Below are positions 12,737 through 25,157 of a stretch of DNA of 64,000 nucleotides, piece after piece. The stretch covers positions 31,846,077 through 31,910,076 of the forward strand of contig OX411557.1 of NCBI GenBank assembly GCA_948146395.1. Reading direction: 5' to 3'. This DNA comes from Fragum whitleyi. Taxonomy: Eukaryota > Mollusca > Bivalvia > Cardiida > Cardiidae. Made by a program: the position numbers and the translations under genes. Below the pieces are notes generated by a model. The model was not told the origin of the DNA. It did no database searches and saw only the letters and a list, made by a program, of their open reading frames with translations. The first letter of the stretch is position 1, and each line of letters begins with the position of its first letter.

Positions 12737-13734
12737 TGCAATTGCGACAGGATATCCTCTAAAATGGCAAATACACATTTAACTACAGAGAACTTTAGGC
12801 ATCCGTCTTAGCTTGCAAAGTCCCTTGGATATTGGTATAAAAATGTTGTCGAAAAGACATATTTTCAGGATCACATAACATATTCAAGTATTTTGACGTC
12901 TTCTAGAAATCGACAAAAAGGAAACAATTTCAGTCAAAATTATGATCCTTAAAAATTAAATTTGGGTCGTATTTTTTTATCGAGTGAATACCATTTGTTG
13001 TTTTTTTCTATATTATTCTGACTTAAAAGCTTAATTATTTTTGGATATTCCGTCAGTCAATGGAAATAAAGCCCTTGTTTAAAAAACTGATTTACCCAAT
13101 ATTTAATAGTTTATTTCGAACTATTTGAGCAATATAACATAAGCAGAAATTGTCAGAATTATAGCCTTAAGTCACGAAGCTCACTAGTTCGAGTAGTTCA
13201 GCAAATTATGTGATATTTAAGACGGGCTACCGGCCTTACATTGGCTGACAAAAAGTGAAAATCGGTCAAGTATACTGAACCGCAAATAAAGCGCACCATG
13301 TTCACCTTATATTAATAAAATGATATACAAGCACATGCAGAAAAACTACCCTTTGTTGGTTTAATGTCTAGGACAAAGGTAAATTTATAAAAATAGATGC
13401 AAAACAAGTTTTAAACATGAACTCATCTTAGAATTTTAGAAAAGAAATGGACTCGATGTAAAAAAAAAAAAAAAAAAAAAAAAAAACGAGAAAAAAAAAA
13501 TATTTTCCATGCCCCCATTTCATTGACATTGTCGTTATGCTTCCAGGCGTTTAGAAACGTAGATAGCGAGTAGGCGTGCGTCGAATTTTCTGCGTGAATT
13601 GAGACGTAAAACGACGTCATGTAGTCCCAGTAAGGCTATGGTTTTCGTCTCTAACGGTGGGTATGACGAAAGCATAGTCGACTGCATTGGATTGATTAAA
13701 GATCGATTATTCACAAAGCTTGCACATTCCTGAA

Positions 13735-13735
<1 letters not shown>
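12737..13735. other. AT-rich stretch, no gene seen
   Basis: Contains only a poly-A tract (about 13459-13498, antisense of an F-rich frame) and scattered short open frames. No feature is supported. Confidence 0.5.
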
Positions 13736-13736
<1 letters not shown>

Positions 13737-13768
<32 letters not shown>

Positions 13769-14026
13769 TAAAATCTTTATTTAATGAAGGTAACATATGA
13801 AGAAAGTATTCAAAAGACCAATTTCTTATTATCAATATGGCCTTCAAACAACATCGATCCTCATCGAGCAAATATACATACATACATACATACATACATA
13901 CATACATACATACATACATACATACATACATACATACATACATACATACATACATACATACATACATACACACACACATACATACACACATACATACACA
14001 CATACATACACATGCATACATACATA
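13737..14026 (-). repeat. (AAT)n and (CATA)n microsatellites with a LINE-like tail
   Basis: An (AAT)n run (13737-13767) abuts TGATAAAATCTTTATTTAAT. In reverse complement this is AATAAAG followed by (TTA)n, the usual layout of a non-LTR retrotransposon 3' end. A pure (CATA)n run follows from about 13870 to 13970, with CACA-interrupted repeats to 14026. The repeated YIHT/YVCM frames are translation of the microsatellite. Confidence 0.7.
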
Positions 14027-14029
14027 ATC

Positions 14030-16130
14030 CAAGTATTTACAAAATGGAATACCCTTTAAGGTATTGGACCCGCAACGGCTTCGCAACATCCCAGAACCCA
14101 TGATCCCTCACAATGCCGACCGAGGTTTCCAAATAAAAATCATAAGGATACCCCGATCAACACTGCTCAAGATCACCACCTCCGAGAGGTGACGTGCTGT
14201 GACAAAACACCGCTTCAAAGAATGCCGAATCGACATGCACTGTTTTCATTTTGGGGCGTAGCATTTTGGTTGTTGTTGTAATTTTATTTCTTTGAATGTT
14301 ACGGTATCTTTAGTGCTATACGGTATTGTTGGTTGAATACGTTCCCATTAAGTGAGTCTCTTTTTTTCATTAAATGGGTCCACACTTTACCGATGAACCA
14401 AGCGTGCATATGCTCGAGTCTCGTGAAAAGCAACATTCAAATCGCAGGAATAAGATCATGAGCGTGAGTAAACCAGATACAAACTATATACACTAATAAT
14501 ACACTAAAACATTTTCATTTTTCATGCGATACTCCGCAAGAAAGTACAACATATACATGCCGTTTTGTTCTCAAAGCTATTCAGTATATATCATTAATTT
14601 TTCATATATACGTCTTCTCTAATGACAGTAATTTGCAATCCTAGACGGTTCTATTTTTAATAAGTCTATGATCTCTACGCTGTCGCATGGAGTATGAAAT
14701 ATCTTTGTTAGTGCAAGAAACGTGTACTCTATTTCATTTACTAAAATTTCCGAGAAAAAGCCGTCGCCTTTGCCTGTTGGATGTAAAACAATAAAATCTG
14801 TTCGTTATATTTAATATTTGATTTTATGATTGGTACACAACTGTCTAGAACACAAAGGGATCACAAGAAACTCATTCATGTGTTTTTGAACAACTGTATC
14901 AAATGGTTTGCATAAGAATTTTGATTGATTTGAATGAGAAATCAAAGAAAGTGGTGCTCCAGCATCTTTTCACTAAATCAAAACATAATTACCGTTTTTC
15001 TGATCAAAGATTTGCAATGATGACGTCGATTAAGATCGTAACGTCGAAAGTGTACCCGTCCAAGCCCGTCCACTTCAATCCGGTTCCACACTTTCTGGCC
15101 GGCGATTGAGACTAAGATAACATTTGAAGTTGTGGTAGGAGTGAAATACAATGTAATCCAAATATCGTTACAGTATTCGCCGTGCTCGACGAACGTTAGA
15201 CTTATCTAGCTCAACATATAAAGTAGTAAATAGCGTTAAAGTGGTGCCAGAGGTTGGAGAAAGTGTGTCCCGAAACAACAAAGTCATTTACAACGACTAT
15301 GAAGTCTGCCTTATGGCAACTTAAGGAAGTTTGCTCGACTTTTTCCTACTTTTTAATTTTTCTCTAACCCTGATTTTTTAAAAGATCGAAATGTGTTATC
15401 TCAAAAGGGTCACCGTGCTTATTTTTTTCTCTCAGAACCATATGAAAATAGGAACCAAACCATTAGTGCCCTTTAATTCTTTGAAAAATACATCCTTGAT
15501 TTGAATTTATTTTTTTTGGACAAATTAATATTTTAAAAGCAATTGATTTATGTTCTATTTAAAAACGACAAGCCATCCAACTTAATCATTGAAAAAATAT
15601 GGAATTTTAATGAAGCAAAAGAAATTTATGACATCTTAATTGGTCTTTGATAAAAGTATTTTTCCTTTAATATTGAGGGCTACTTATACGTGCTTCACAG
15701 TTTAACAAATATAGTTCTATTATTAAACGTTTTCTTATAATCTCAATATAAATTTGTGACATTATGAAAAATACTTTGATATAACAAAAAGTTGGGGCCA
15801 CAGTCTTACTTTTTTTGCATATTTTGACTTATTTGTTAAAATAAAGGGAGGTAATTCATAAAAACTAATCAAATTCAAAACGCATTTTTCATTATTGGAA
15901 TTAACAAATTTGTTGGTATTTTGGTTCAGGGATATGAGGTAGGGGCTCTCATTCCCAAGCTCTCCGAAAAATGGACAAGGGGTTTTATTGAATACTTACA
16001 TGTCATTTTCTCTGAATACTCAAAAATTGGAGAAACTGCCCCTACAAATTGGCGAAAAAAGGCCCTTTAAGGCAAAATGACGTTGTTCCTCCGTCATTCA
16101 ACATGAAAAAACGAATGGACCGCACCCATG
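14030..16130. other. AT-rich stretch, no convincing gene
   Basis: About 2.1 kb with no recognised repeat and no splice-bounded open segment. The best open frame (14903-15109) lacks flanking splice sites and similarity to anything I know. Confidence 0.4.
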
Positions 16131-16138
16131 AAATAACG

Positions 16139-16415
16139 AGCCGCCGTCATAGCGCAGTTGGTATCGCGTCGGACTTTCAATCTAGAGATCCCGGGTTCGA
16201 TTTCCGACGGCGGCAATCATTCTTTCCGACTATTTATCCCTCACCAATTGGTTGATAATCGTAGACCCATGTGAGATAGTAGCTGGAGGCTAGGAAAGGA
16301 AGTGATGGTGGTACTGGTTAGAGAAATACCAGGAATACATTGTTAGATGCTCCGGCCGCCGCGATATGTTGAAATGTTGAAAGCGGCGTAAAACTCCATC
16401 CAATCCATTCAATCA
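16139..16415 (+). mobile_element. Full-length tRNA-derived SINE
   Basis: The tRNA-like head has A-box-like TAGCGCAGTTGGTATCGCG and B-box-like GGTTCGATTTC, closing with GACGGCGGC. A conserved middle follows (CACCAATTGGTTGATAATCG, GAAATACCAGGAA), then the 3' stem GGCCGCCGCGATAT...GAAAGCGGCG and a short CAATC-type tail. Elements of this type are widespread in bivalves. At least eight full or partial copies are in the window. Confidence 0.9.
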
Positions 16416-16611
16416 ACCCATGGAAAAACGCATTGACCGCGTTGTTTATGCTGTTTATAAACTCATTCTTACGTAAGCGGAAAAATTATAAGGTGCACTC
16501 TTTGGAAAATATTTGTGAAATTTTCATTTGAGGGAAGATCGACTTTGTTGATGCTATTTGTCAGAACCATTTCAACATATTTCTGGAGTTTCTGATCTGA
16601 ACTTCTGCTCT

Positions 16612-16730
16612 GCCCTGCGTACAGGATGACAAAACACTGCAAACAATTTTGTCCCGCTTTACAAAGCGGGATATAATTGGAAAACCGTTTGCACCGTTAA
16701 ATGTCATCCTGAACGCAACGCTGCTTTTTT
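16612..16730. mobile_element. Small MITE with CCTGCGTACAGGATGAC ends
   Basis: Left CCCTGCGTACAGGATGAC pairs with right GTCATCCTGAACGCAACG. An inner pair, GTCCCGCTTT / AAAGCGGGAT, makes the centre a hairpin. A relative lies at 57909-58033. Confidence 0.65.
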
Positions 16731-16743
16731 TTTGTTCCCTTAA

Positions 16744-18037
16744 GGTAACTGCGGACAGATAATATTGTCAAATTTTCGACTTTCTTAAAATCTCACAATA
16801 ATTGATGAGATTTATATTTGAAATACGGGCATTAGCTAACACACAATGAAAAGGGTCCGACGCCCGCTCATTTGACGTCGTGACGTCATTAAGGGGCCAA
16901 CCCCTTTTTGACCAGCCAAAATCAGAATTTGCAAATATTTTCTGAATTAATTGGCCGATTTTTACGAAAAAAGTTTCATTTAGAAAGTCCAAGAACGCCG
17001 AGCTAGTGGCTTAATTTATGTGCCCATTCAAATAGAAAAACCGGCCCGAAACGCTATCTACTTCGCAAATTTTAAGATTTGACGTTCTTTTTTTCATTTC
17101 ATTTTTTCTTAATAGATAGAAATTTCTCAAAATTTTGCCCGGTAACCTATGCTAATATTTTGTTATTTTGAAGCTGAAATAATATGCATTGTTTTAATCA
17201 AATAAAAATGATAAGCCTTCGGGTTAGAATTTTTATTAAATCCGATTTTTACGAAGTTGTTGCAACTTTTTTCGTCGAATTCGACGTCGCACCAAAACCA
17301 TCGGTACTATGCTTATTTGGAGCCAATCTTCATGCAATAAGGTATCTTAAAATATTTTGAATTAAGGTTTATTGTAAAATATAGGCTTCATTAGTATTAA
17401 ATCTGAATGTGATTTTAAGAAATACAAAAATTCACTTAATTTTTCATCCGTTTAAAAAGACAGCTTTTGTGAACATTTGACGCGACGTTGAAATATCCTT
17501 TGATTTGCGATATCTTCGCGGAATCGAATTTAACAAAAAATCTAACCCGAAGACACATGGTTTTTATTGCAATAATCTTCAGCCGAATGGTTTAGCAGCA
17601 ACATATCAAAATTTCAGCATAGGTCACCGGCCAAATTTTCGAGTAAAAAGGCAATGTTTTCAGTAACTGTACTCGAAAACGGTAACGCAGAGGGCATTGA
17701 TATTTAATACGTTACACTTAATTGTATTTCTTACAAATATAAATTTATAAAAATCAAAACATAACAAAAGGCGTCTTTATACGAAGAGCAAATGGCGTTT
17801 TCGGGATAGAAATCGGTTCATTATTTCCGAAAAAATGAACAATCACTAAATTTTGTCCCTATAAGAGGGGTCGGCCCCTTGATGACGTCATGACGTCAAC
17901 TTTACATCATGTAATCCCTTTTTATGACCGAAATATGAAAGCGGATACTTCAAAGTTAAGTTTTATCGCATATGGCATGATTTGCAGGCAAGTAAAAATT
18001 TGGACTGAAAATGGCCCTCTATGTGTCCGCAGTTACC
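16744..18037. mobile_element. 1.3-kb giant foldback element bounded by TTAA
   Basis: The ends GGTAACTGCGGACA and its complement TGTCCGCAGTTACC are each flanked by TTAA (16740-16743, 18038-18041), as for piggyBac- or Kolobok-type insertion. The inverted similarity continues inward for almost the whole length. Paired blocks are TGACGTCATTAAGGGGCC with GGCCCCTTGATGACGTCA, CTTCGGGTTAGA with TCTAACCCGAAG, and CGACGTCGC with GCGACGTTG. Only about 170 bp in the middle (near 17300-17470) remain unpaired. No transposase is visible. Confidence 0.85.
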
Positions 18038-18261
18038 TTAAATCAATAAAAGAATAAATACTGCAAATCTTGTACCTTTTATCTTTTACGGAGACTTTTG
18101 GTCAGGTTTTTATTTTTGATCGGTATTATGTAATTCACTCTCATCTAAAGAAACTGAATAATATTTCTGAACGACTTTTACGGGAAAGATAGAATGTCAC
18201 CAAGTACAGCTAAGTGAGCAAGTAATTAGTTTGAGAAACGGCTTGCCATTTTATAAACGTT

Positions 18262-18480
18262 TCTTTAGCATCTATAATACTAGACGGTTAGCCCGTGCTA
18301 TAGAGGAAACCTAACCAATGCTTCAATTGTTGGAACAAATAATGGCTTCTAGACTGAAATTGTGATTTTTGAAATAATTAGTGACAGCCTTCTTTTTAGT
18401 TTCGTGCTTCTTATGAATTTTCGGCTAAGTGCTTATCAATGAGCTGCATCGTTTGGCCGGCAAACCGTCGTAATTAAAGA
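18262..18480. repeat. Dispersed repeat paired with 49740-49960
   Basis: Collinear similarity to 49740-49960, including shared TTGTTGG(A/G)ACAAAT(A/T)ATGGCTTC and TACTTATCAATGAGCTG-type blocks. Neither copy has a clear open frame. The identity of the element is unknown. Confidence 0.6.
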
Positions 18481-18499
18481 TTTAATGAATTATGATTAA

Positions 18500-19220
18500 G
18501 GTTTATGTAAATAGTTTTTGATCCATTTTTACTCCCTCTGTTTATAAAACAGGATAGTCTACCTAGCTAAACAATATATCACAATGAAGCTCTAGATAAG
18601 CACAAGCATTTGCATACCATTAGAGACGGAATCTCATATCAGTACATTTTTCAGGATATTTTGTTGTAAACGGACAACTTCTTTTTATGAATAAAAAATG
18701 AATAACGTTATTATTGAACCTGATATAGACAAATGTACTTTCTATGTACTACTAAAACAGTAGCTATAAAACTTAGACTCAAGTAGCTTATACACGTCAA
18801 ACTGGTTTGATCTGTTTTTACAATTGATGTTAGGTAATTTGCAACATTTTAACTAGTCTATATTTTTTTCCATAAAAAATTAGGTAGTTATCTGACTGTG
18901 AACTTCTGTGCAGGTTGATTTTAGTCTTAACTGTTTGCAAGCATGCCTTTTACTTGCATATTACTTTCTAAATTCTGGTCATACACATGCTTTATCAACC
19001 TGACCCGCCACATTCTCAGAGTCCATCATTGGACCTCTTGATACAAGTGATTGAAAAGAGATCGTTTTCAGTATTGAAATTTTAAAAGATCATTTTCATT
19101 TTCCAAATAAATTCAGAAATAATGCTAAAAGTACGTGGGTAAAGATGGTTTCAGCATGTCAAGTTTGTGCGCCGTTCACAAGCTATATTATAGGTTCTTT
19201 CACAGTTCCAAGATTGTCCC
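18500..19220. other. No recognised feature
   Basis: AT-rich. Part of it (about 19095-19180) weakly resembles 53770-53850. No gene was recognised. Confidence 0.4.
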
Positions 19221-19224
19221 TTTT

Positions 19225-20200
19225 TACATTAAAGCTCAAGTTTACGTTCTTCTATAATTTGAACAATGTCGGCGAGAATGCATAGATCCCTTGATATAAT
19301 CGCACCACGATATAGACCAATAAACAACCATTAAGAGTCATAGAATCATTTTAATTCAAAGGTATGTCTGACACGCTGTCACTAAAGGAAGGCCAAACCC
19401 ACTCCTTATTGAATGTGCATATTGGCATGGAAAGCGTGGTTAGGAAAATATTTTGTGTTATCTTTTATTAATAAAAAGACATTTGTGTATTTAAAATTAT
19501 GGCGTTCGGCGAATTATATGAAACTAACAAAAAACAAACAAGCAAACAAACAAGCAAACCAACAAACAAGCGCGACATTTGAATTACCAAGATTGGGTTA
19601 CCTTTGGACTGAATCCACTTTGTACATTTAGTAACACTCCCCTTTTGTTTAACATCGTTTCCAAATTCACTATGATCCAAATTTCGCTGAAAGCATCGAT
19701 TGCAGGAAGGCGTAGTGGATTCTTCATACCTCATAAGCATAGTGTGGTCGTATAATATAGTCGGATCATCATGACTGGTAAATTCTACGCTCTAACAACG
19801 CCTATTTTCAACATGCAAAAGACTAACAAGCACTATAGGATCGTGACAACAATTCGTCATTTCGTTTGGGCTTTTCCGTGACCCGAACTTAAATGTATTA
19901 ATTTTGGGTCATTTTTAGTTAATTCAGCATCGGGCGGTAATTCGGTCAATACGCTTAATAAATTGATTTTTTTATGTTTTCCGATCGTACACATGCACAC
20001 ATTTTTGGCATATAATAATTTGATCACAAAACGCAGTAAATTCAATTATCTTGAGCCCGGTTTATTTTGTTTTACTCGAAGACATTTTGATGACGTCATG
20101 TAAACCAGCGTGCGAAATGACAAGCGTTTATGACTGCACCTTTATTATTTCCGAGGTCTATTCCGTAGAATGGCCGATGTATCCCGATTGCGTGACAAGG
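19225..20200. repeat. Dispersed, broken relative of the 4.6-kb unit
   Basis: 19235-19440 matches about 320-520 of unit A (ACCACGATATAGAC, AATAAACAACCATTAAGAGT). 19880-20200 matches the left foldback arm at about 1005-1380 (TTTTGGGTCATTTTTAG, TGATGACGTCATGTAAACC). The segment between them is unrelated. This shows the unit is made of mobile, dispersed sequence rather than a local gene duplication. Confidence 0.75.
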
Positions 20201-20817
20201 TAACAGAGACGGCGAAAACACACAAAACATTACTAAGCATTGCCACGAAGTCCCCCCAATTGTAGTTACAGCACCGATCTGTTTTTATAATCCAGCAAAC
20301 AGACTTATTTCTTGAATGCCGATGAATAAAAAGCTATTATATTTGTAATGACTGCTTTAAACAAATGTGAAAATGTTTGCAAAGCCCTGCGCAGGTGTAC
20401 GAATATAACAGAAATTTGACGAAATTGATAAGAACTTACACAAGGGTATCGTATACACACGTGATTGCCGAAAACTCTGAATATCCGCAAATGAAAACGC
20501 TTACTTCCACCCAGAGTTGTTAGTTTTGATACGGGCCACTGAAAAGGGTCATTTTTACGATCAAATATCCTTATTTATTCTCTTTAATTTATGAAATATT
20601 TTGTTATTCATGAATTAAAGCCGCCGAATGCGTTCGTGAACGTTTCTCAAAGGCAAGATAGTTATCTTAAACGAATATGTACAATAAAAGTAAACTTGAT
20701 TTCTTAAAGATTATCTTGAATTTGCCCTTCCAAAATTTCGAAATGCAAATGAGTATGACGCGATAGTCTAAATTTAGACCGAACTTGATGAATATTTATT
20801 TTCACGCAACGTTTCAG

Positions 20818-20892
20818 ACTACCATTGAAAACAAAGATGTAGTCTATAAACACTGCGAGAGAATCGGACGGAAGCATAAGTTGAAATTCTGA
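20818..20892 (+). CDS. Possible small exon, unidentified
   Basis: A strong acceptor (TTTATTTTCACGCAACGTTTCAG) precedes a 76-nt segment followed by a good donor (GAG|GTAAGG at 20894). Only one frame is open. It encodes 24 residues of basic, non-repetitive sequence ending in KHKLKF and meets TGA at 20890-20892, four bases before the donor. It may be the end of a coding region with a further untranslated exon, or a chance combination of splice sites. No partner exon was found. Confidence 0.3.
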   Translation, partial: TTIENKDVVYKHCERIGRKHKLKF

Positions 20893-20899
20893 GGTAAGG

Positions 20900-22285
20900 C
20901 GATTGTGAAACGCATTAATTAAACTGCAAATCTTTCAGTGGTTGTTTTCAATGCGATCTTTGCCTACGAATTAATGATACGATAGATTCCGTTGCAGAAA
21001 AGACGTATTTTTACAACAAAATGAGGAAAGGGGCCCCGATGGGAGAAAACTGTAGCAATTCTGATCAATTAGTTTTTCTCTTTTTTTTTTGTCATTACTC
21101 TTCCAATCATTCATTTTTCGTTCTGAAAATTGAAATTATTTTATGTTCTGAGTCGCTGAACGTCGCTTTGACCGAATCTTCGAACGTTTTTCGCTCGATA
21201 CATAATTCGCCCCGTGTCCGTTCGTACTTATTCCAGTTTGATTCTCTTCCTGTTCGCTATTGGACCGTTCTATCCATCTCATTTATGCTATTTAAGAAAA
21301 CAATAATTTGAAATATTTTCCGATTTTGTCATGTCTTGGATCAAACACTTATGAAACAAACAAACAAAAAAAATAAATAAATAAAATGAAATAAAATAAA
21401 AGAAGGACATGATAATACATCAATGAATTATGATTGTTATTTTCTGTTTACAGCTCACTATATCAATATCAAATTGAATTGATTATTCACAGGATACCCC
21501 CATTTTAAAAAAAATAATACTCACTAGGAAGCTTTTTTTTAATTCATGGAGAAATGAAATTAAAAACCTTATCTCACTGTTTGTATATGCAAAGCAGATT
21601 CAAACACAAGTTTGATTTGGTTTTTAGTGCCATTCCAATGTAATTAATTTGAATTTCTTCCAATCTAATATCATCAAGGTAGAAAATAAAAGATTTTACT
21701 ATTATGACAGATTTCTTTTGGGACTATAGTGCTCAAGCTAAAAATGGCTGTATACCCATTTTCTTTTCAAGGGGGTATGAAATCAATTTTTCCATCAATA
21801 AAAATACACAAATATTGATGTAATATTTTATCTATTTAATTAAGAAATATAAAAAATATCTCATCCTGCATTTGATGGGTTTAACATTCTTTTTCAAGAA
21901 CACATAAAGAACACATATCCAGATGAAAGGCTACACCGACAAATGGTAGATGCATACCAGGAAAAGGGTTATTGTTTGATTTCCTGCCGGAAAGAGAGAG
22001 TCTGCTGAGCCACCACTAGGGCCTGTTCCAAGTTCAACATGACAAACCTCTATATATATGAGTATATTTGGGTAAGTATTTAAATGGGGAGTCTGCATTT
22101 CCAACTTTGTCCAGACTATAATCTATACATTTATGAATAGATTTTGAGCAAATATTGTTAAAGCTCAAATAGAACATGGTCATGAGTAGATTTGCTAATT
22201 GGAATGGAAACTTTCGGATATATTGTAAACTTTTGTTTAGCTGAAAGTTGAAGCTCAAGGCCCAAGGTCAATTTTTGAAATTTAG
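20900..22285. other. AT-rich stretch, no gene seen
   Basis: Holds an A-rich simple region (about 21355-21400) and an open frame at 21021-21311 that lacks coding character and splice context. Nothing else is supported. Confidence 0.4.
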
Positions 22286-22287
22286 CT

Positions 22288-22545
22288 AGCAGCCACCATA
22301 GCACAGTTGTTAGTGCGCCTGACTGTCAAACAGGAGGTCCCCAACAACAGCACTTATACTTTCCATCTGTTTGTATCCCATCAATGGGTTGATAATTGTA
22401 GACCTTTGTTGTGTGATAGCAGCTGGAAGTTAGAAAAGGATGTAATGGTTGTACAAGTGTGAGAAATACCAGGAATCTATATTAGGTGCTCCAGCAACTG
22501 CAACACGACTGAAATTTTGTTAAAAGCTGCTTAAACCTCTACAAG
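22288..22545 (+). mobile_element. tRNA-derived SINE, older copy
   Basis: The head CACCATAGCACAGTTGTTAG is followed by the conserved middle (TGGGTTGATAATTGTAGACC, GAAATACCAGGAATC) and a degenerate 3' stem. It is more diverged than the 16139 copy. Confidence 0.8.
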
Positions 22546-22735
22546 ATAAACAAACATCAAAATTCAGCCAATCTAGAGCATATCATCTCAAATTAAAAAT
22601 GGATTTCAATTGCACTTGCTTTATTCATTCTGCATCAAAATATACACTTTGAAACAAATTTGAAGATTTATACCTCAAATAGCAAGGTTGCAGAAGAAGG
22701 GTTATCACTGAAATCTTCCTATTCTGGGGTATGCT

Positions 22736-22800
22736 ATTATAATGCCCCCCTTCGAAGAAGAGGGGGTATATTGCTTTATTTGCACTTGTTGGTCCGTCAG
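22736..22800. repeat. Stem-loop terminus of a TATACCCCC-type repeat
   Basis: ATGCCCCCCTTCGAAGAAG with AGGGGGTATATTG forms a C/G stem, followed by a GGTCCGTC segment. It is the same architecture as 50095-50785 and as 27488-27510 (ATGCCCC...GGGGGCAT). The body downstream is too degraded to bound. Confidence 0.55.
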
Positions 22801-23960
22801 TATTTATTTTAGTACAGATTTGGAAGATAATTTCCCAACCTTTGCCATATGCTCAAGTGCTTTAAGTTCAAGGAGAACTTGTCAAGCCCATTTACTTCTG
22901 ACTCCATTAGGTAATTTCATTTAGATCTTTCCCTATGAGCTGACAGACGCGCACATACACTGATTTTTCATATTAAAAATTATGCTTCGCTGTCTGTAAT
23001 AGACCTTAGAAAATATAGCATGGTAGAATGACCATCATATATTTAGAAAATCTATGCAAGGTTCTGTTTGGCAATAAGTCAACAACTAGGGCAATACATG
23101 TTTCTGTGAAAAGGATAAGTGATGTAATGTTCAGACTAAACCAGAATGAAATGGGGTTTAGTAGATACGCCTATTTCTATTTGCAGGAGGAGTAGAGGCT
23201 AATTTCAGGACCCTTAGAATCTGATAATCCACTTGAACTATATGGACGCGTTGGCTGGACAGGGAAAGTTATAGATAAAAAAATGAGGCATAAAGAAAAA
23301 ACGACACAAGACAAAGTTCAGTGTGAAAGAAAATATTGAAAGTTGTATTGTGCCAATGATGTTTGCAAGCCAGAAACCTTTTACACAAGATTTAATAGCT
23401 CGTTGTTTTCAGAGAAAACTTGAGGTATTGATATAGCCTTGGTGTTGTGGTCTTGGTTGTCATTGTTGTGCAAAAACGTTGAAATTTTGTAATATCTTTA
23501 GCTCAACTTAAGGTATTGACTTGAAACTTGGCACTCATGTTCATCATCAAAAGAGACAACTATACTATTAAGGGGAATAACTGTAGATGCATTTTGTGCA
23601 AATAATGCCCCTTTTTCAACTTAGATTTTTTCCCCATCCAGCACTCAACAGCTGGGCGTAGGCACCCGTATGCGGTTCTCTTTTTCTAATCAGATATCTC
23701 TGGGACTTTTTTACTTGTTATAGTTCTATAGGTGTAAATAGCTGTGTTGTGTTTGAGGCAGCTGTTGTGGACAGTTTGTTGTACAATTTTATATGCCCAA
23801 CGAAAGATGGGACATATAATGTGATCGTTCGGGTCTTTCAGGTGGTGACCACTTCTTTGTCCAGACCATAAGTCTGTCATCCTGACATGAAATCTGGCAA
23901 TTATATTCCTCTCATGGTTAGAGTACAGTGCGAAAGGATCATAAATCTACTTAGAATTTC

Positions 23961-25028
23961 AGCTCACCTGAGCACAAAGTGCTCATGTTAGCTATTATGA
24001 TCACCCGCTGTCCGTCTGGCGTGTCAAAAATTTTTAAACAAAAACTCCTCCTTTACTACTAGGATGATTTACACCAACTTTAAATTGAATGTTCCCCAGA
24101 ATAACTAAAAGAATTAATATTGGATGAAAACTGTATGCCATGGCAACAAAAGTGATATTTCTAAAAAAATCTTTAAAATTCATCTTGATCTGAACCAGAA
24201 GCCCTAAAATGTGGTATAGATAATCAGCTCATAGATCTTCATCAAAATGGCTAATATCATGATTGTTGGGCCACCAGAGGAAAGCACCAGGGGGAAGGGG
24301 GTAGAACTTTGATCAAATTAGCTAATTCCAAATTCTTCTTCTTATGAACCAGAAGCCAAACAGCCCTGAAATTTGGCATGGATCATCAGCTCAATGACCT
24401 TTATTAAAAAAACTTGGATCATGAGTTTTGGACGGGCAGGGGCAGAGCATTTTGGGGAGGGGGGTGGGTTGGATCAAACTAGAAATCTTAATGATATCTG
24501 TTTCTACTGAACCATGACCCCTACAGGCTTAGAATTTGTCATGGATAATCTGCTCATAATTATCAAATAGCTAAAATCATGACAGGGTTACGACCAGGGG
24601 CAGAGCAACAGGTGAGAGTTGGTAGGACTCAGACCAAATAACACATCTTCAAAATTCATCTTCTCTTTCTGAACCAGGTCCCTAACAGCCTGTATATTTG
24701 GCATGAATCATCAGTTCATTGACCTTTATTTAGCTAAAATCATGTCTCTTTCACTGTCAGGTTTAGAATAATAAGGGGACTCAGGTATCAATTTAGAAAT
24801 CTTCAAAATTTCTTCATCTCAACCAGAGCTCCAACAGCCTTTATTTGGTAAAGATGAGATGATAGAAATCAATTTGCCAATTTTACCCAATTAGGTAGGA
24901 AAGGTTGAAATGAGAAGAGTTTAAATTCACAAAGCTGGATGATTAGATATGTGAAATCTCTTTTTTCTGGGATTGCTTAATCTGATCTAGGGTATAGAGC
25001 TATTATCTCAGGTGAGTGACACATGGTC
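23961..25028 (-). mobile_element. Helitron-like repeat 1 with internal tandem units
   Basis: It starts AGCTCACCTGAGCACAAAGT with GCTCA directly after, a hairpin next to the terminus. About four degenerate copies of a roughly 165-bp unit follow, each built around 'ctgaaccag...ccctaa...ttggcatggatcatcagctca'. The element fades out at CAGGTGAGTGACACATGGTC. Read on the minus strand, the hairpin sits 6-8 nt before CTGA, resembling a Helitron 3' end. No Rep/helicase frame is present, so it would be non-autonomous. Confidence 0.6.
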
Positions 25029-25157
25029 AACGGTCCCCTTGTTTTTCAAGTTTTAACCTTTGTTGATTTCAAGACTTTAATTTAAATCCCCTGTCCTTCT
25101 CTTCATCAAACAGTGTGAAAGGCATTTCTTGTGACAGTTTACCACCTGGTAACATTT

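Noticed and set aside
13707..14103. Overlapping YIHT- and YVCM-repeat frames
   Set aside because: Products of the (CATA)n microsatellite in all frames.
16139..16212. Possible tRNA gene
   Set aside because: A- and B-box-like sequences are present, but the segment is continuous with SINE body and tail and repeats many times, and a proper cloverleaf with acceptor stem was not evident.
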